A stretch of DNA of 20,268 nucleotides from Priapulus caudatus (Eukaryota; Priapulida; Priapulimorpha; Priapulimorphida; Priapulidae), in contig NW_014577555.1 in NCBI RefSeq assembly GCF_000485595.1, positions 200,744 to 221,011 of the forward strand, written 5' to 3'. This document shows, in pieces, positions 1 to 9,780 of this stretch; positions within the stretch are counted from its first letter, which is position 1; every line of letters starts with the position of its first letter. A program made the position numbers and the translations under genes. The notes beneath the pieces are model-generated. The model had not been told where the DNA came from and made no database searches. It worked only from the letters and a program-made list of their open reading frames with translations.

Positions 1-291
1 CCTTCTTCTTGACTTCCCTCCTGCAATTAATCTCTCTCGGGGCGATGGCTTCCTTTTCCTTAGCATCCCCCCTTACCGTGGCAGCGCCAGGAGAAGGAAG
101 TGCGCAGGCGGTGGCGGCTCACGCTCCTAACCCCTGGCAGAGATTCACAGTACCGATACGCGATACACGAACTCTCGGTGCTGCAGCAGAACAGACAGAG
201 GTGGCGAACGACAGGCTTGCATCACATAAAGGAAAGCAAGAGCAACATCGCCACGTGGATGCACTAAACAAAGGCGTTGAATGATGAGCAC
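1..291. other. unassigned sequence at window start
   Basis: This stretch is of mixed composition. It is open on the plus strand from about 9 to 284, but the frame can only begin with a TTG or with an internal ATG near 45, and the translation (alanine/serine-rich, then charged) matches no family I recognise. There is no splice signal or promoter that would support a gene. I see nothing else defined here. Confidence 0.4.
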
Positions 292-374
292 GAAATGAGG
301 AGAGAGAGAATGGAGTAGTAGGAGCGAAGAAGAGAGAAGAAAGAAAGAATGAGAATGTAGAAGGAAGGAGAAGG
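292..374. repeat. purine-rich (GA) low-complexity tract
   Basis: The plus strand is almost entirely A and G, as irregular GAGA, GAAG and AGGAAGG runs. It is a short degenerate GA tract of the same kind as the larger tracts further right. Confidence 0.7.
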
Positions 375-1217
375 CCGAATGCATGGATTGCTGGCGAAAA
401 GACAAATCATCTACGAGTTCGCTGGCGTCGGGGAATGAATTTGCAGTCACGGCAAGCGCTCAACGCTACAAACAGTTAAAACACGGGAAAATAATATAAT
501 GTCGGGTGCGCTGATAACATTTACAGTTCACTGCAGAGGTTAGCTGAGTTCAGCAGCTTTTAACTAGACATTTGCGCCTTCTGAGGAGAGAGGCAGTGGA
601 ACACCGTCGCAAAACGTCTCTATCATCTGTCCACAATCGGTCGGCAAGATATGTCCACAGAGAAAGCGGTTGACGTGAATAGATGACAGGGAATGAACAA
701 CTGAACGAAAGATTTGTTGTCAACAAATGATCTATTCGAGTTAATCGCTCGAGCATACCGGCATGGGGCTTTGCCTTTAAGATGAACAATATGTTGAATG
801 AAAATTTGACATGGATTTCAATCACATCCGCATCTCTGTTAATAACTATCGCAATAATAACAAAAAAAAAGAATAACTGTTATCATCGCGCTGCGATGCT
901 AAACAATCTAAATTGAAAAACAGCCTTCAGACGAAAGCTCGATGATACATCATTTCTTATTTTTTCGGCTGGACAAAGATAATTCACTTAAAATGTATAA
1001 AAAACCAATTTCTTTGCGCCGGAGAGGGACAGTCCTCCCTTTTCATGCGATAGAGAACTTCGCATGTAACTCCGTGTTTTCACGCAGCGGAATCAATCGA
1101 AGACCGAAAACTAAATAATTAACTAATAGCATTAAATTTGCGATCTAACTACACGCTTGATGATCGCCGACGAATGATTATTAATTTTTCGCGGCTTCGA
1201 TGGAACAATCCTGCCCG
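375..1217. other. unassigned intergenic or intronic sequence
   Basis: The sequence is moderately AT-rich with an A-run near 860-870 and no long frame of protein-like composition. No splice-bounded exon, tRNA or transposon end was recognised. Confidence 0.4.
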
Positions 1218-1218
1218 T

Positions 1219-1251
1219 GGACGCAACTCCGGGCGTCCCCGCACGTGCGGG
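1219..1251. promoter_or_regulatory. perfect palindrome with CACGTG E-box
   Basis: Positions 1238-1251 read CCCGCACGTGCGGG, a perfect 14-bp palindrome whose centre (1242-1247) is the CACGTG E-box bound by bHLH and bHLH-Zip factors (USF, MITF and Myc/Max classes). Just before it, GGACGC (1219-1224) and GCGTCC (1233-1238) form a second short inverted repeat. The combination sits in a small GC-rich patch within AT-rich DNA. A regulatory role is inference; no gene start is visible next to it. Confidence 0.35.
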
Positions 1252-1547
1252 TCCCGCGAGGCCCTCATACCGTAACAATAGAATCCAATATAAACCCGTC
1301 CATCTCCCCTGCTTCACCTGTTTCTCTCAACTCTCTGGGTCACGCAAACACGCAACGCACGCACGCGTATATACGCACGACACACCATGCACATACGTTT
1401 GCTATCATGAAACACCTGCATACTTACGTCACGCGCAGCGTAGCGAAACAAAACTCAGGTTCTAGCTCCGGTCTCTCTCGTAATTAAAATTAAAATAAGT
1501 CGATACGATCTCGTCGTGTTGATGACACGCGTGGGGAAAATGTTTTC
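1252..1547. other. unassigned sequence with short CA-rich part
   Basis: Apart from a degenerate CA/CACG-rich piece around 1345-1400, nothing recognisable is present. The short open frames on both strands look like chance frames. Confidence 0.4.
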
Positions 1548-1762
1548 TGAGAGAAAGACGATGAGAGAGAGAGAGCAGAGAGAGAGAGAAAGCGAGAGAG
1601 AGGGGAGAGGGAGAGAGAGCGCGCAAGAGAGAGCCCGGCGAGAAAGAAAAATGAAGGGCAAGAGCTGCCGCTAGAAGAGAGAGAGAGCAGAAGAGAGAGA
1701 GAGAGAGACATGATATGAGAGAGAGAGATACGAGAAAAGAAAAGAAAAAATAAGAGAGAAAA
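1548..1762. repeat. GA-rich polypurine tract
   Basis: The plus strand is dominated by GAGAGA runs with scattered interruptions. The serine/leucine-rich reverse-strand translations across it come from TCTCTC repetition and are not genes. Confidence 0.9.
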
Positions 1763-2514
1763 TTGCCGCTCACCACGCTGCAGCGTTGCGGGTTTCTCGC
1801 AAGTGCGGTGAGTTAATGAGCGCATGCTAAACTACGGTAAATTTAGCAAGGTAGAGTCACGTCGGCATGACTAAGCAAGTCACACAACTATGCAGCTAAT
1901 GCTTCAGTCCGCCATCAACGAGCTCTTAATAATTGCCAGTTGAATTAATTAGAAGCCAGCAAAGGCAGCAGCCGCGCGACTCGCGGGACAACTGCTGCCC
2001 CGCTTGTGTTCCAGCAACCACTAACTGCTTAATGGGCTGATGAACGGCTGTCGACAAATAATGAACGAGGGCGACGCGTGGCGACGATGTTGACGATGAT
2101 CGATTGAGTACGTCGAAACGGAAACCGGGGCACATTTGTCGTTGCGTTACCATCCGGGCTTGGCGGTTTATGCACTAATCTGGGAATCCTACGCGAGGTT
2201 TCGTGACATTACAGTTTCAGCTGACATGGCAGGGAGAGTTGTCTATTATAGCAGTTGTGGCGCGGAAAAGTCTCGATAATCGACGGAATACACGAATGCA
2301 TAAATGGGGGGGCGGGCTCGCGTTTGAATCTGTGCGAAGTGTAAAGCAGGAAATGCTAGACCGGGTAAAATCGATTGTGGCAAAACAAACAGTCAATTTG
2401 TGAACGGCGTGACAGGCGTAAAGCGTCGAGCGAAAAAATGAATCAACATCCATGCAAAGGCGAAGCGCGCATTCAATGCCTGATGCTTGATTTTCTTGTC
2501 AAATTCACAACGCA
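1763..2514. other. unassigned sequence
   Basis: Mixed-composition DNA with no recognisable protein, RNA or transposon signature. A G-run lies near 2306-2312. Short open frames on each strand lack family resemblance or splice context. Confidence 0.4.
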
Positions 2515-2697
2515 CCCCACACACACACACACACACACACACAACACACAGCACACACACACAACACACACAACGCCATCACACAACACACACACACCAC
2601 ACACAACACACACACACACACACTCACACACACACACACACACACACAACACACACACACACACACTCACAGCACACACACGACACACACACCACAC

Positions 2698-2728
<31 letters not shown>

Positions 2729-2855
2729 GCGCAACGTTACATGCACGCACGCACGTACACGCCACGCAACGCACTGGCACGCACGCCACGCACGAACACA
2801 CACACACGCACGCAGCACCACACACACACACACACACCACACACACACGTCACAT
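2515..2855. repeat. compound CA (CACG) microsatellite
   Basis: Long (CA)n blocks are interrupted by single-base phase changes (CAACAC, CACCAC). A CACGCACG-rich variant section occupies about 2720-2815. Threonine/histidine ORFs on the plus strand and cysteine/valine ORFs on the minus strand are artefacts of the repeat. Confidence 0.97.
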
Positions 2856-2861
2856 AGTAAG

Positions 2862-2888
2862 TATATATATATATATATATATATATAT
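2862..2888. repeat. TA dinucleotide microsatellite
   Basis: An almost pure TATATA run directly follows the CA tract, making a CA-to-TA compound repeat. Confidence 0.95.
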
Positions 2889-2998
2889 GACAATTATATT
2901 TATATACTCATATAGGGAGAAAGGAGGCTAGGGAGCTAAGTATACTTACGACGCCATTGTGCAAGTTGAGTAATATGTGGTTTTCTTTTTAAGATAGA

Positions 2999-3070
2999 TG
3001 AATACTTATATATATATTTATATTATATTTGATATATTATATATATATATATCTTATTTATATATTATAT
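2999..3070. repeat. AT-rich low-complexity block
   Basis: Runs of TATATA, TATTATAT and TTATATA with almost no G or C. It abuts the hairpin at 3069-3100 on its left. Confidence 0.85.
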
Positions 3071-3100
3071 CAAGAGCTAATAATACAATTAACTCTTGAT
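3069..3100. repeat. short hairpin with AGCTAATA core
   Basis: ATCAAGAGCTAA (3069-3080) is mirrored by TTAACTCTTGAT (3089-3100), an 11-of-12 match as an inverted repeat. The ATCAAG and AGCTAATAATA words recur at 16181-16222, 16649-16663 and 17584-17680, so this is probably one member of a small dispersed family. Confidence 0.6.
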
Positions 3101-3119
3101 CATATGGTAATAAATATTC

Positions 3120-3468
3120 GGTAGAAAAGAGTTTGACCCGGCGTGGCGCGCGCCATCTTGCGGCGCTGACCAACGCACGCACTTCAACTGACCGCCCGTG
3201 ACGGCCCAAGCTGATCGATCTCTCGGCCAGCCACCCATCTCCGTCACGCCTGGTGATGATGTATCACTCAGATATAATCTCGCGGACAACGAGTTGCGAC
3301 TTTGCAGCGGCGCGGTGTTGAAACGCGCGCGACACGCGCCGCGCGACATTTGTTTAAAATAATGGCGAGTGTAATTTCGAGGCGGGCAGGAAACGACGAT
3401 CAAGCCGCGCGACAGCCATCCAGCACAGACCGCTAAGACCGTGAACCAGTGAACAATGCCTAGACCGT
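3120..3468. other. CpG-rich unique island, possible regulatory region
   Basis: This stretch is unusually rich in CG dinucleotides and is not simple sequence. It contains CGCCATCTTG at 3151-3160, which on the minus strand gives CAAGATGGCG, the YY1-type motif. An ATG in good context (ATAATGGCG, ATG at 3362-3364) opens a frame of only about 24 codons. The island could be a promoter or first exon, or a fragment of a GC-rich repeat. No transcript-level feature confirms it. Confidence 0.25.
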
Positions 3469-3605
3469 CCACACACATACACGCAGATGCACGTGCGCAT
3501 GATACGCAGCGACGCACGCACGCACGCACGTACGTTACACCAAACACACACACACATACACCACACACACACACCCCACACACACAACACACAACACACA
3601 CGACA
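3469..3605. repeat. CA/CACG microsatellite
   Basis: CACACA and CGCACGCACG runs with interruptions, similar in make-up to the larger tract at 2515-2855, including the ACGCACGCACGTACGT variant. Confidence 0.95.
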
Positions 3606-3723
3606 CCACATGACACTACACTACATAATATACTATGTATCTACATATTAGCCGCCATAAAAGATCCCCTGTTTTTCCAGCGATGACGAAACCAAACGCC
3701 TGAAGCAATCATTCGTTTTTAAT

Positions 3724-3832
3724 GGACGCGAGAGAGAGAGAGAGGAGAGAGGGGGGGCAGAGCGCGCGCGCGCGCGAGAGAGAGAGAGAAGAGAGAGGAG
3801 AGAGAGTAGAGAGAGAGCGCGGCGAGAGAGAC
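3724..3832. repeat. GA tract with embedded (CG)n run
   Basis: GAGAGA repeats contain a G-run at about 3749-3756 and an alternating GC run at 3762-3776. The alternating CG run passes directly into AGAGAG. Confidence 0.92.
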
Positions 3833-4080
3833 GGACCGCGGGCGCGGCGGGCTCGACGAGAGAGCGAAAGATGACAACGTTTGTTCTCTTGCCAGCAGCG
3901 ACGTTGGTACACAATAGCGGCAACAGCAGCGGCGGCGCAGCGGCGGCGGGGGCACGGGTAACGAGCCAGAAACGTCAGCCGTGCATGCTGACGAACAAAT
4001 TTCCTGGCCTCACGACCTGCGGTGCGCGATAAAAAATTCATGTTCGCCCATGGTGTGATGGCCAGTGATAACAGTGCGGC
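3833..4080. other. GC-rich spacer with CAG/CGG interrupted repeat
   Basis: The spacer between two GA tracts includes an imperfect CAGCGG/CGG-rich segment at about 3914-3950. The reverse-strand reading is alanine/arginine-rich and looks like a repeat by-product. Confidence 0.5.
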
Positions 4081-4098
4081 TAGAGAGCGAGAGGAGAG

Positions 4099-4132
<34 letters not shown>

Positions 4133-4594
4133 AGCGAATAGAGCAGAGGCGAGAGAGAGAAAGATAGGTGAGCGAGAGGGGAGAAAACGAGAAAGAGAAA
4201 GAGAAAGAAAAAGAGAGAATGAGAGTGATAGAGAAATAGAGAGAAATATAGACAAATAGATAAAATATAAAAAGAGAGCAAGAGAGAGAGAGCAGGAGAA
4301 GGGGAGAGCAAAGAAAGGGAACAAGGGGAAGAGAAAGGAAGGAAGAAGGGAATGAAGGAGAGAGGAAGATAGAAAAGGAGGGAATGAAGGAGGAAGGAAG
4401 AAGGAGGAGATCGAGGAGGAGGAAGGAGAAGGAGGAGGAAGAGGAGGAGGATAGATAAAAAGAGGGATGGTGAGATAGACAGAACGAGAAAAAAAGGAAG
4501 AAAACGATAGATTAACGGAAAGAAAGATAGACAACGAGAGAGAGAAAGAGGGGGAGCGAGAGAATGCGAAAGAGAAAGAGGAAGTGAGAAAAAG

Positions 4595-4649
<55 letters not shown>

Positions 4650-4678
4650 TGAGAATGAGAGACGGGAGAGAGAGAGAG
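4081..4678. repeat. long polypurine (GA/GGA/AAG) tract with (CG)n insert
   Basis: For about 600 bp the plus strand is overwhelmingly A and G. It runs from GAGA through GAAGGAGG and GGAGGAGG blocks back to GAGA, with only isolated pyrimidines. A pure alternating GC run sits at 4594-4610 and again passes straight into (AG)n. Serine/leucine/phenylalanine ORFs on the minus strand are repeat artefacts. Confidence 0.95.
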
Positions 4679-5100
4679 TGCAGAAGCGTGGCGGGCGTGT
4701 GCTATTTGAGCAGCTGTTTTCGGGCCTCATCGCCGGCCACACCAGATTGCCTGCGACGCTTGCTGACAAAACGACATGCGGACTGGATGTTTGCACCAAT
4801 GCGTGTCGAGACTCACACATCGGCAGCTTCTTCGCGAGTTTTCCTGCTCGCGCGCCACCGGCCATATTTGTCTCTCCTCTTCAGTCTAGACATTTCCCCG
4901 CGCGTGTGCGCCGAAGAGTGAACGTTATGGCATCCGACCGCTGCCGGCTGGTCCCAGTTTTAGCGCCTCTCAGAAATCCGATTTTCGAGGCAGTCAACGC
5001 ACAATACGCGCTAGCACCGGCAGCGGTGGCCGAGTTTTTCACGCGCTTTAATTGTCGTCTCGTTCTGGCTAATTATAGTTACCGCGTAAGATGTATATAG
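4679..5100. other. unassigned CpG-containing sequence, open on plus strand
   Basis: After the purine tract the sequence becomes complex and the plus strand stays open from about 4678 to the stop at 5098-5100 (about 140 codons). The translation is not recognisable, shows no domain, and the frame runs out of the GA repeat at its start. It may be promoter-proximal or exonic DNA, but I would not call it a gene. Confidence 0.3.
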
Positions 5101-5125
5101 GGCGTTGCGGGGTTAATCATCCGCC

Positions 5126-5148
5126 ATTGCGCAAAGCAAGTCTATAAG
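5126..5148 (+). promoter_or_regulatory. possible TATA promoter with C/EBP-like site
   Basis: ATTGCGCAA at 5126-5134 matches the C/EBP palindromic consensus. TCTATAAGAG follows, with TATAAG at 5143-5148. The spacing of the two fits a TATA-type core promoter reading rightward. No convincing initiator or coding exon follows, so this is a motif-based suggestion only. Confidence 0.22.
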
Positions 5149-5231
5149 AGCGGCTTAATCGTACTTTAGCGCGAGATTTACAGCCAGTCAATCTTAGGCG
5201 AGTGGATACTGTACGGCGCGACGGGATTCCC

Positions 5232-5260
5232 ACTACCGATCGCATCGGTGGTCCGTTTTT
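5232..5260 (+). other. hairpin followed by T-run
   Basis: ACTACCGAT (5232-5240) and ATCGGTGGT (5244-5252) pair with one mismatch around a CGC loop and are followed by CCGTTTTT. In a eukaryote a T-run can end polymerase III transcripts, but no A/B box or RNA body was found. It lies about 85 bp downstream of the TATA-like motif. Confidence 0.3.
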
Positions 5261-6440
5261 ACTGCGTATGCTAATAAGCAACGACGAGATAGCAAAATTA
5301 ATCGGAAATACAAAACTGTAGGTAATTTAGCTAATTTAATGCTCGCACCTGGCGAGTTTCACTGTTGCGTCGACCTCACCGGGCCTTGTGGAAGACGAAG
5401 AATTCTAAAAGATTTAGTAAATGTATTTCGGCAAAGAAAAGCTTATTCGCATAGGGCGGTGTAATGTCGAATAGCGGTTTATCATTGTAGTGCATATAAT
5501 TAAACGTTTAATTCATTGTCGAAATTGTGATCAAACGTTTGGGCGTAATATAGACCAGATTTATGCTATAACACTGTGATCATTAACACTGGAGAGTGAG
5601 TTTGGATTGCTGTGTAACCGAGAAAATGTCTTTGAGCGATTAGACATCGGCGAGACGCGTGTGTGTCGAACAGTCACAAACAAGGCATAAAACCTTCGGA
5701 TCGAATAAAGAGGGCTCTTTGATGTCTAACACTGATACACCCTAAAAATAAATAAAAACCACGCTATATCGCAACAACGTATTTAAGGGCGAACCATGTA
5801 TAGTCGCTATTCCATGACATGTAAGATGTAGTGTCTGGATAGTGACAATATATACGTTAGCCTTGGAAAAGTTTTCTATACTATATACTTGCATAGAGAA
5901 CATACTGACAGACTCGCGGTAGCATACATAAGATGTAGCGTTGGCATCGTTTAATAGTCATATACATAAACACGAACTAAAATGAATTCAATTCAGCATA
6001 GACGCGCTACTAACAGGTTGAGAGTCGGGAAAACCGTTCGGAAATCATTAAACGCAGAAACGCTTCGCCCCTCGATCACACGCCACACGCTCTCGATCGC
6101 TCAACTCCCTGCTCGCTGTTTGCTGAAAAACTCTGTTTGCTCATTACAAGCCACCGCAAACAAGATTGCCAGCAATGCGCGACAGGCGGTCAAAGGCGCA
6201 TCGCGCTCAGCGCCACCGCTAACGTCCTAACGCTAAAAATTGAAAAAATGCGGCGATGCACCGCAAGAAAAAGAGGGAGCGCGCGTGCACGCGGCCTGTT
6301 TAAATATTGTCTGGTCATATCTGCAAATGGGATTAGCATATCGTGTGAAGCCGGCGTCGGCATCGTGAGCTAAAACACGCAATTCAATTACCGCCCTAGC
6401 AATAACCAACTAGCTGCGGCTCTCTCCTGCCAGCTCTATT
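5261..6440. other. unassigned sequence
   Basis: AT-rich with several TATA-like and AATAAA-like words but no coherent gene structure. Plus-strand open frames around 5982-6230 and 6137-6373 overlap in different phases and match nothing I know. No transposon ends were recognised. Confidence 0.4.
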
Positions 6441-6462
6441 TGTGCGCCGCACGCATCGCTAC

Positions 6463-6743
6463 AACAACAACACGCACACATACGCAACACGCACACATAC
6501 CACACCAACAATAACGCACAGCGCACGCGCACGCGCCCACGCCAACGCCACCGCATACGACACACACCAACCCCGCACACGCACACGCACGACGCACTAC
6601 GCACACACACACACACACAGCAGCCGCGACGCTCACAACGCAACACGCACACGTACGCACACACGCACCACCAGACCAACACACACCACACACACACACA
6701 CACCACACACACACACATACACACACACATATATATATATAAT
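6463..6743. repeat. compound CA/CACG microsatellite ending in TA run
   Basis: CACACA and ACGCACAC variants with many interruptions run from about 6463 to 6729, followed by a TATATATA run at 6730-6743. All long ORFs over it on both strands are repeat-driven. Confidence 0.95.
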
Positions 6744-6765
6744 ATAATCGAACACACACGCACGC

Positions 6766-6799
6766 AGCAAGCAGGCAGGCAGCAGGCAGGCAGGCAGGT
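6766..6799. repeat. CAGG tetranucleotide repeat
   Basis: Repeats of GCAGGCAGGCAG with one phase break, directly after the CA/TA tract. It is a separate short tetranucleotide microsatellite. Confidence 0.9.
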
Positions 6800-6999
6800 G
6801 CACACAACCCCACGTAAATTTAAATACCTAAATGATAGTAGAATTCAAAGATGCTGTTCGAGCGTCTCTCCGCTCTCTTTTACCACTATCGAGCAAACAT
6901 ATGCGCGCATATCGAAAGTGTACTCACATAGGTTGCACAATGTGCACGCCGAATAAGCGTATTGGTGCAGTTGCCTCTCTATCTCTCGTCTCCTGTGTG

Positions 7000-7024
7000 N
7001 NNNNNNNNNNNNNNNNNNNNNNNN
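7000..7024. other. assembly gap of 25 N
   Basis: Twenty-five unresolved bases. The left flank ends in TCTCTC/GTGTG-like simple sequence and the right flank begins with AAAGAGATAATAT, so an unresolved microsatellite is a likely cause. Frames drawn across the gap mean nothing. Confidence 0.98.
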
Positions 7025-7915
7025 AAAGAGATAATATAATGCAGAAAATGGTATATTAGCACAATAGATTCTTTTCGATTTCGCGCTGTATGTGCGTGCG
7101 CGCAACGAAACCAATCAAACGATCGCTCGTGTGCGTGCATGCATGAATACGTGAACGGTGGGTGCGTTCAAACGTGCCAGTGGGTGCAGCAATGTGCGTG
7201 TGTTGCGGTGCCGTCCGCGTGCATGTCCGGTTGTGTGCGTTAGCTTCTAAGAAATCTGTGAATGATGTAGATATATAGAAGCGGAGATTAATCAGCTGAA
7301 GCTGTGGGACCAGTCAGGAAGACAACTACGGATGAAATGGAATCAACCATCCCTTTGCTAATTGATTCCGCGGCCACACGCGTATACAGAAGTAACATCC
7401 TTGCTACAGTAACCGTTCATCTGTGGAAATTGAAATCCTTACAGACCACATTGCATTCACGGTCATAACCGACGCTTGCGAAACGTGCGTTGACGCCGTA
7501 GGAATGTGGGAATCTTATAGAAACGGGTAAGATATTCTACCAGCCATTAATGCCAGCCTATGATGATGGGAAACAACTCGCAACCTCTAAGAGCGTAAAC
7601 TGGTAACAAAGTGGTTTAATTACATTTTGTTTAAATTAAATTATATTGTAAAATATTTGCCACATTTTCCTACAGACTCAACCGCATGTAACGGCCACTC
7701 GATGAAAAAACGTGGCCTTTATAGACACCGTAGCCGTCCTGTAGAGATAGCCGCTAACAGCATTGACTGCTCTCGACATTTCGCTTCCCTGGGTTAAACA
7801 GGGAAATACCTGCATAGATTTCTGCTTATTTGCTTGATCGATCAAATCAAAAAACCGCCTGCGGGGTTCCTATCACGATAATTCTCCCAGTAATCCGTTA
7901 AATCATCGACGGGAA
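7025..7915. other. unassigned sequence with small hairpins
   Basis: It contains a weak GTGCGTG-rich piece (about 7085-7240), a stem TTCCCTG (7785-7791) with CAGGGAA (7799-7805) and a palindrome TTGATCGATCAA (7834-7845). A splice-acceptor-like TTTTCCTACAG ends near 7674 and one frame stays open for about 40 codons after it. That translation is unrecognised, so no exon is called. Confidence 0.35.
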
Positions 7916-7924
7916 TGTCCACAA

Positions 7925-8085
7925 ATAGTTCCATCAACGGCAGGTCGATGTAATCGTCATCATCAATGTCATCGTCATCGATCAACGGCAGCGGTCGTCA
8001 TCAACGCCAACGTCATTATAGCGCCGCGTCGTCATCAAACGCCAGCTCATTATCAGCGTCAAACGTCATCGTCAATATTATCAAT
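7925..8085. repeat. degenerate CGTCATCA-type repeat
   Basis: The words CGTCAT, CGTCATCA and CATCAACG recur many times without a strict period. On the minus strand each is TGACG, the CRE half-site word. The open frame starting near 7966 is an artefact of this serine/asparagine-rich repetition. Confidence 0.65.
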
Positions 8086-8114
8086 GAAAGAACGACAAGA
8101 ACCCCTGTCAACAA

Positions 8115-8235
8115 TTTAATTCTAGGTTGTAAGTTTATGTGGAATGCCCGTGCTATATTTCCAGGTTGTAAGTGCATACGGAAATTTCCTTACTTTAATG
8201 CTAGGTCGTGTCATTTAGGGACATCCCCTACTTTA
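8115..8235. repeat. three-copy degenerate tandem repeat, unit about 42 bp
   Basis: TTCTAGGTTGTAAGT, then TTCCAGGTTGTAAGT about 42 bp later, then TGCTAGGTCGTG mark three successive diverged units that also share GGAA and CCTACTTTA-type words. The decay suggests an old duplication. Confidence 0.45.
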
Positions 8236-8385
8236 CCGCTGCCAGTACGCCGACTGACGTGTGAAGCTACAGCTATAGTTGCCTAGCGGTGAAACCTCAA
8301 CTGAATGTAATCGCGCAAGACTGAGTGAGAGGCGGCTGAGCTGGCTGGCCGCTGTACTGGCGTGGAGCCTGGAAGGAGAGAGTTA

Positions 8386-8687
8386 GGTGTGCGCCTGTGT
8401 GGTGTGTAGTGGTGGTGTGTGTGTGGTTGCTGTTCTGTGCTGTTAGCGTACAGTGTGCGTGTCGACGTCGCCTAGCGCGCGCGCGTGTGTGGTGATGTGT
8501 GTGGTACGATGCCGGCGTGCGTCGTGCTGTGTGCGGGCTGTGTGTGCCCTGCGTCCTATGCTGTATGTGCCGTTGCTGCACGTGCGTGCGTGTGTGTTGT
8601 TGTGGTGTGTGTGTGTGTGTGTGCGTGTGCCAGGTGTGCGTGTGCGTGTGTGTGTGCATGCGTGCGTGCGTGCGTGTGTGTGTATTG
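8386..8687. repeat. compound GT/GTGC microsatellite
   Basis: GTGTGT, GTGCGTGC and GTGTGGT runs with interruptions. It is the strand-reversed equivalent of the CA/CACG tracts to the left. Reverse-strand threonine/histidine ORFs are artefacts. Confidence 0.94.
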
Positions 8688-8940
8688 ATCGATCTAGCCA
8701 GCCCACTCCCGCCTGCTTGCCTATATGCAGCTGCTGGCACACATCCCGTGATTTCCCATGGAGTCCACATTTACAAACATTAGACTGACGTTCAATTTTC
8801 AGTCCATGATTTCCGGCAGTATTCGCGCAGGCAACCGTAGCGGGGCGAGACGTGTGATTGGTATAACGGGAGGGAACGTGTCGCAATCCGCTACTAACTC
8901 TTAGCTGTGCAAGGGATGAGAAGGGTTTCACTCGCCCTTC

Positions 8941-9135
8941 CATGTCCGGATGCCAGGATAAAGCATGCCAGGTGCCCGGATGATCTAGGCAAAGGTGCCC
9001 GGATGAAGAGACAAAGTGCCCGAATGATGTAGACAAGGTCCCCGGATGAAGAAGCAAGGTGCCCGGATGATGCAGCTAAGATGCCCGACTGATGCAGGCA
9101 AGGGGCCAGGATGATGCAGGCAAGGTGCCCGGATG
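8941..9135. repeat. minisatellite, unit about 22 bp (GCCCGGATGATGCAGGCAAG)
   Basis: About nine diverged units share the core GCCCGGATGA followed by a variable TGCAGGCAAG-type half. The repeat keeps a minus-strand frame open (about 8894-9298) with recurring SSGHLA-like words, which is why an ORF appears there. I found no sign that it is a real repetitive protein. Confidence 0.85.
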
Positions 9136-9730
9136 AAGCTAACATATCGTTGATGGCCCCGCAAGTTTTCATCGACTTATCGCTGTAGTTCGTATACACG
9201 GCACTAGTATTCCCTACGGGAAGGCATCGAATAGATGAAATACAATCATACGTACGGATGACAGTTAGACTGACTCCGTGAAAGATGCCACGAACCAACG
9301 AGAGTAAGAGATAGCAGCCTAATACGGTAGACCGGGGCTCGGATGCTCAGTCTAGATTGGACGCAGTCACTACACCGTCTGCGTCGTCACCCGTCTGTAG
9401 CGGCCAGCTATGCAGGCCAGATCCCTGCTTATAACGACTGCCGACAAGTCAAACGTAGATATCTCTTAGACTGGCAGTATATGCCGTTGTTAAATAAGAA
9501 CCCTGTCTCTTTGTTAAGTCCGCTGTCTTTATTAGTTGCGATCAACAATGATCACGGTCAGCATATGGAACAAAAGAATGGGTACATAGTAGCAGTTACA
9601 ATCCTCTAGTTGTAGAATCGTGTCGGTCACGCAGGCACTTCTGTAGCAATGACTGACGATGGCATACGAGTTCTATAACCAGTGTAGATATCTCCTAGAG
9701 CGTTGCTCATGTAGAATTGCTGAGTGTGGA
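9136..9730. other. unassigned sequence
   Basis: Complex DNA without a recognisable gene. The word GTAGATATCTC occurs twice (near 9454 and 9684), each followed by CTAGA- or TTAGA-like bases. The plus-strand frame 9343-9609 matches no family I know. Confidence 0.35.
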
Positions 9731-9731
9731 A

Positions 9732-9774
<43 letters not shown>

Positions 9775-9780
9775 ATGATA
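9731..9780. repeat. compound CTG then GAT trinucleotide repeat
   Basis: About eleven GCT/CTG units run directly into about five GAT units. It is a clean trinucleotide microsatellite without coding context. Confidence 0.96.

Noticed and set aside
9-284. Frame with a hydrophobic beginning that could mimic a signal peptide
   Set aside because: It depends on a TTG or internal start, matches no family and lies at the window edge.
2375-2915. Long histidine/threonine and cysteine/valine ORFs
   Set aside because: They are translations of the CA/GT microsatellite; the same holds for 3089-3686, 6410-6813, 8297-8788 and 15480-15916.
3362-3435. Small ORF with a good start context in the CpG-rich island
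   Set aside because: Only about 24 codons, with no donor site near its end and no family match.
3648-4865. Long serine/leucine/phenylalanine ORFs on the minus strand
   Set aside because: They are read from TCTCTC repeats opposite the GA tracts, with no protein-like composition.
4678-5100. Plus-strand frame of about 140 codons
   Set aside because: It starts inside a GA repeat, has no recognisable domain and no splice or start context; kept only as unassigned sequence.
7660-7798. Possible internal exon after an acceptor-like TTTTCCTACAG
   Set aside because: The open frame is about 40 codons, unrecognised, and ends in a stop without a donor.
8894-9298. Minus-strand repetitive ORF as a real repeat protein
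   Set aside because: It is explained by a degenerate 22-bp minisatellite whose unit length is not a multiple of three.
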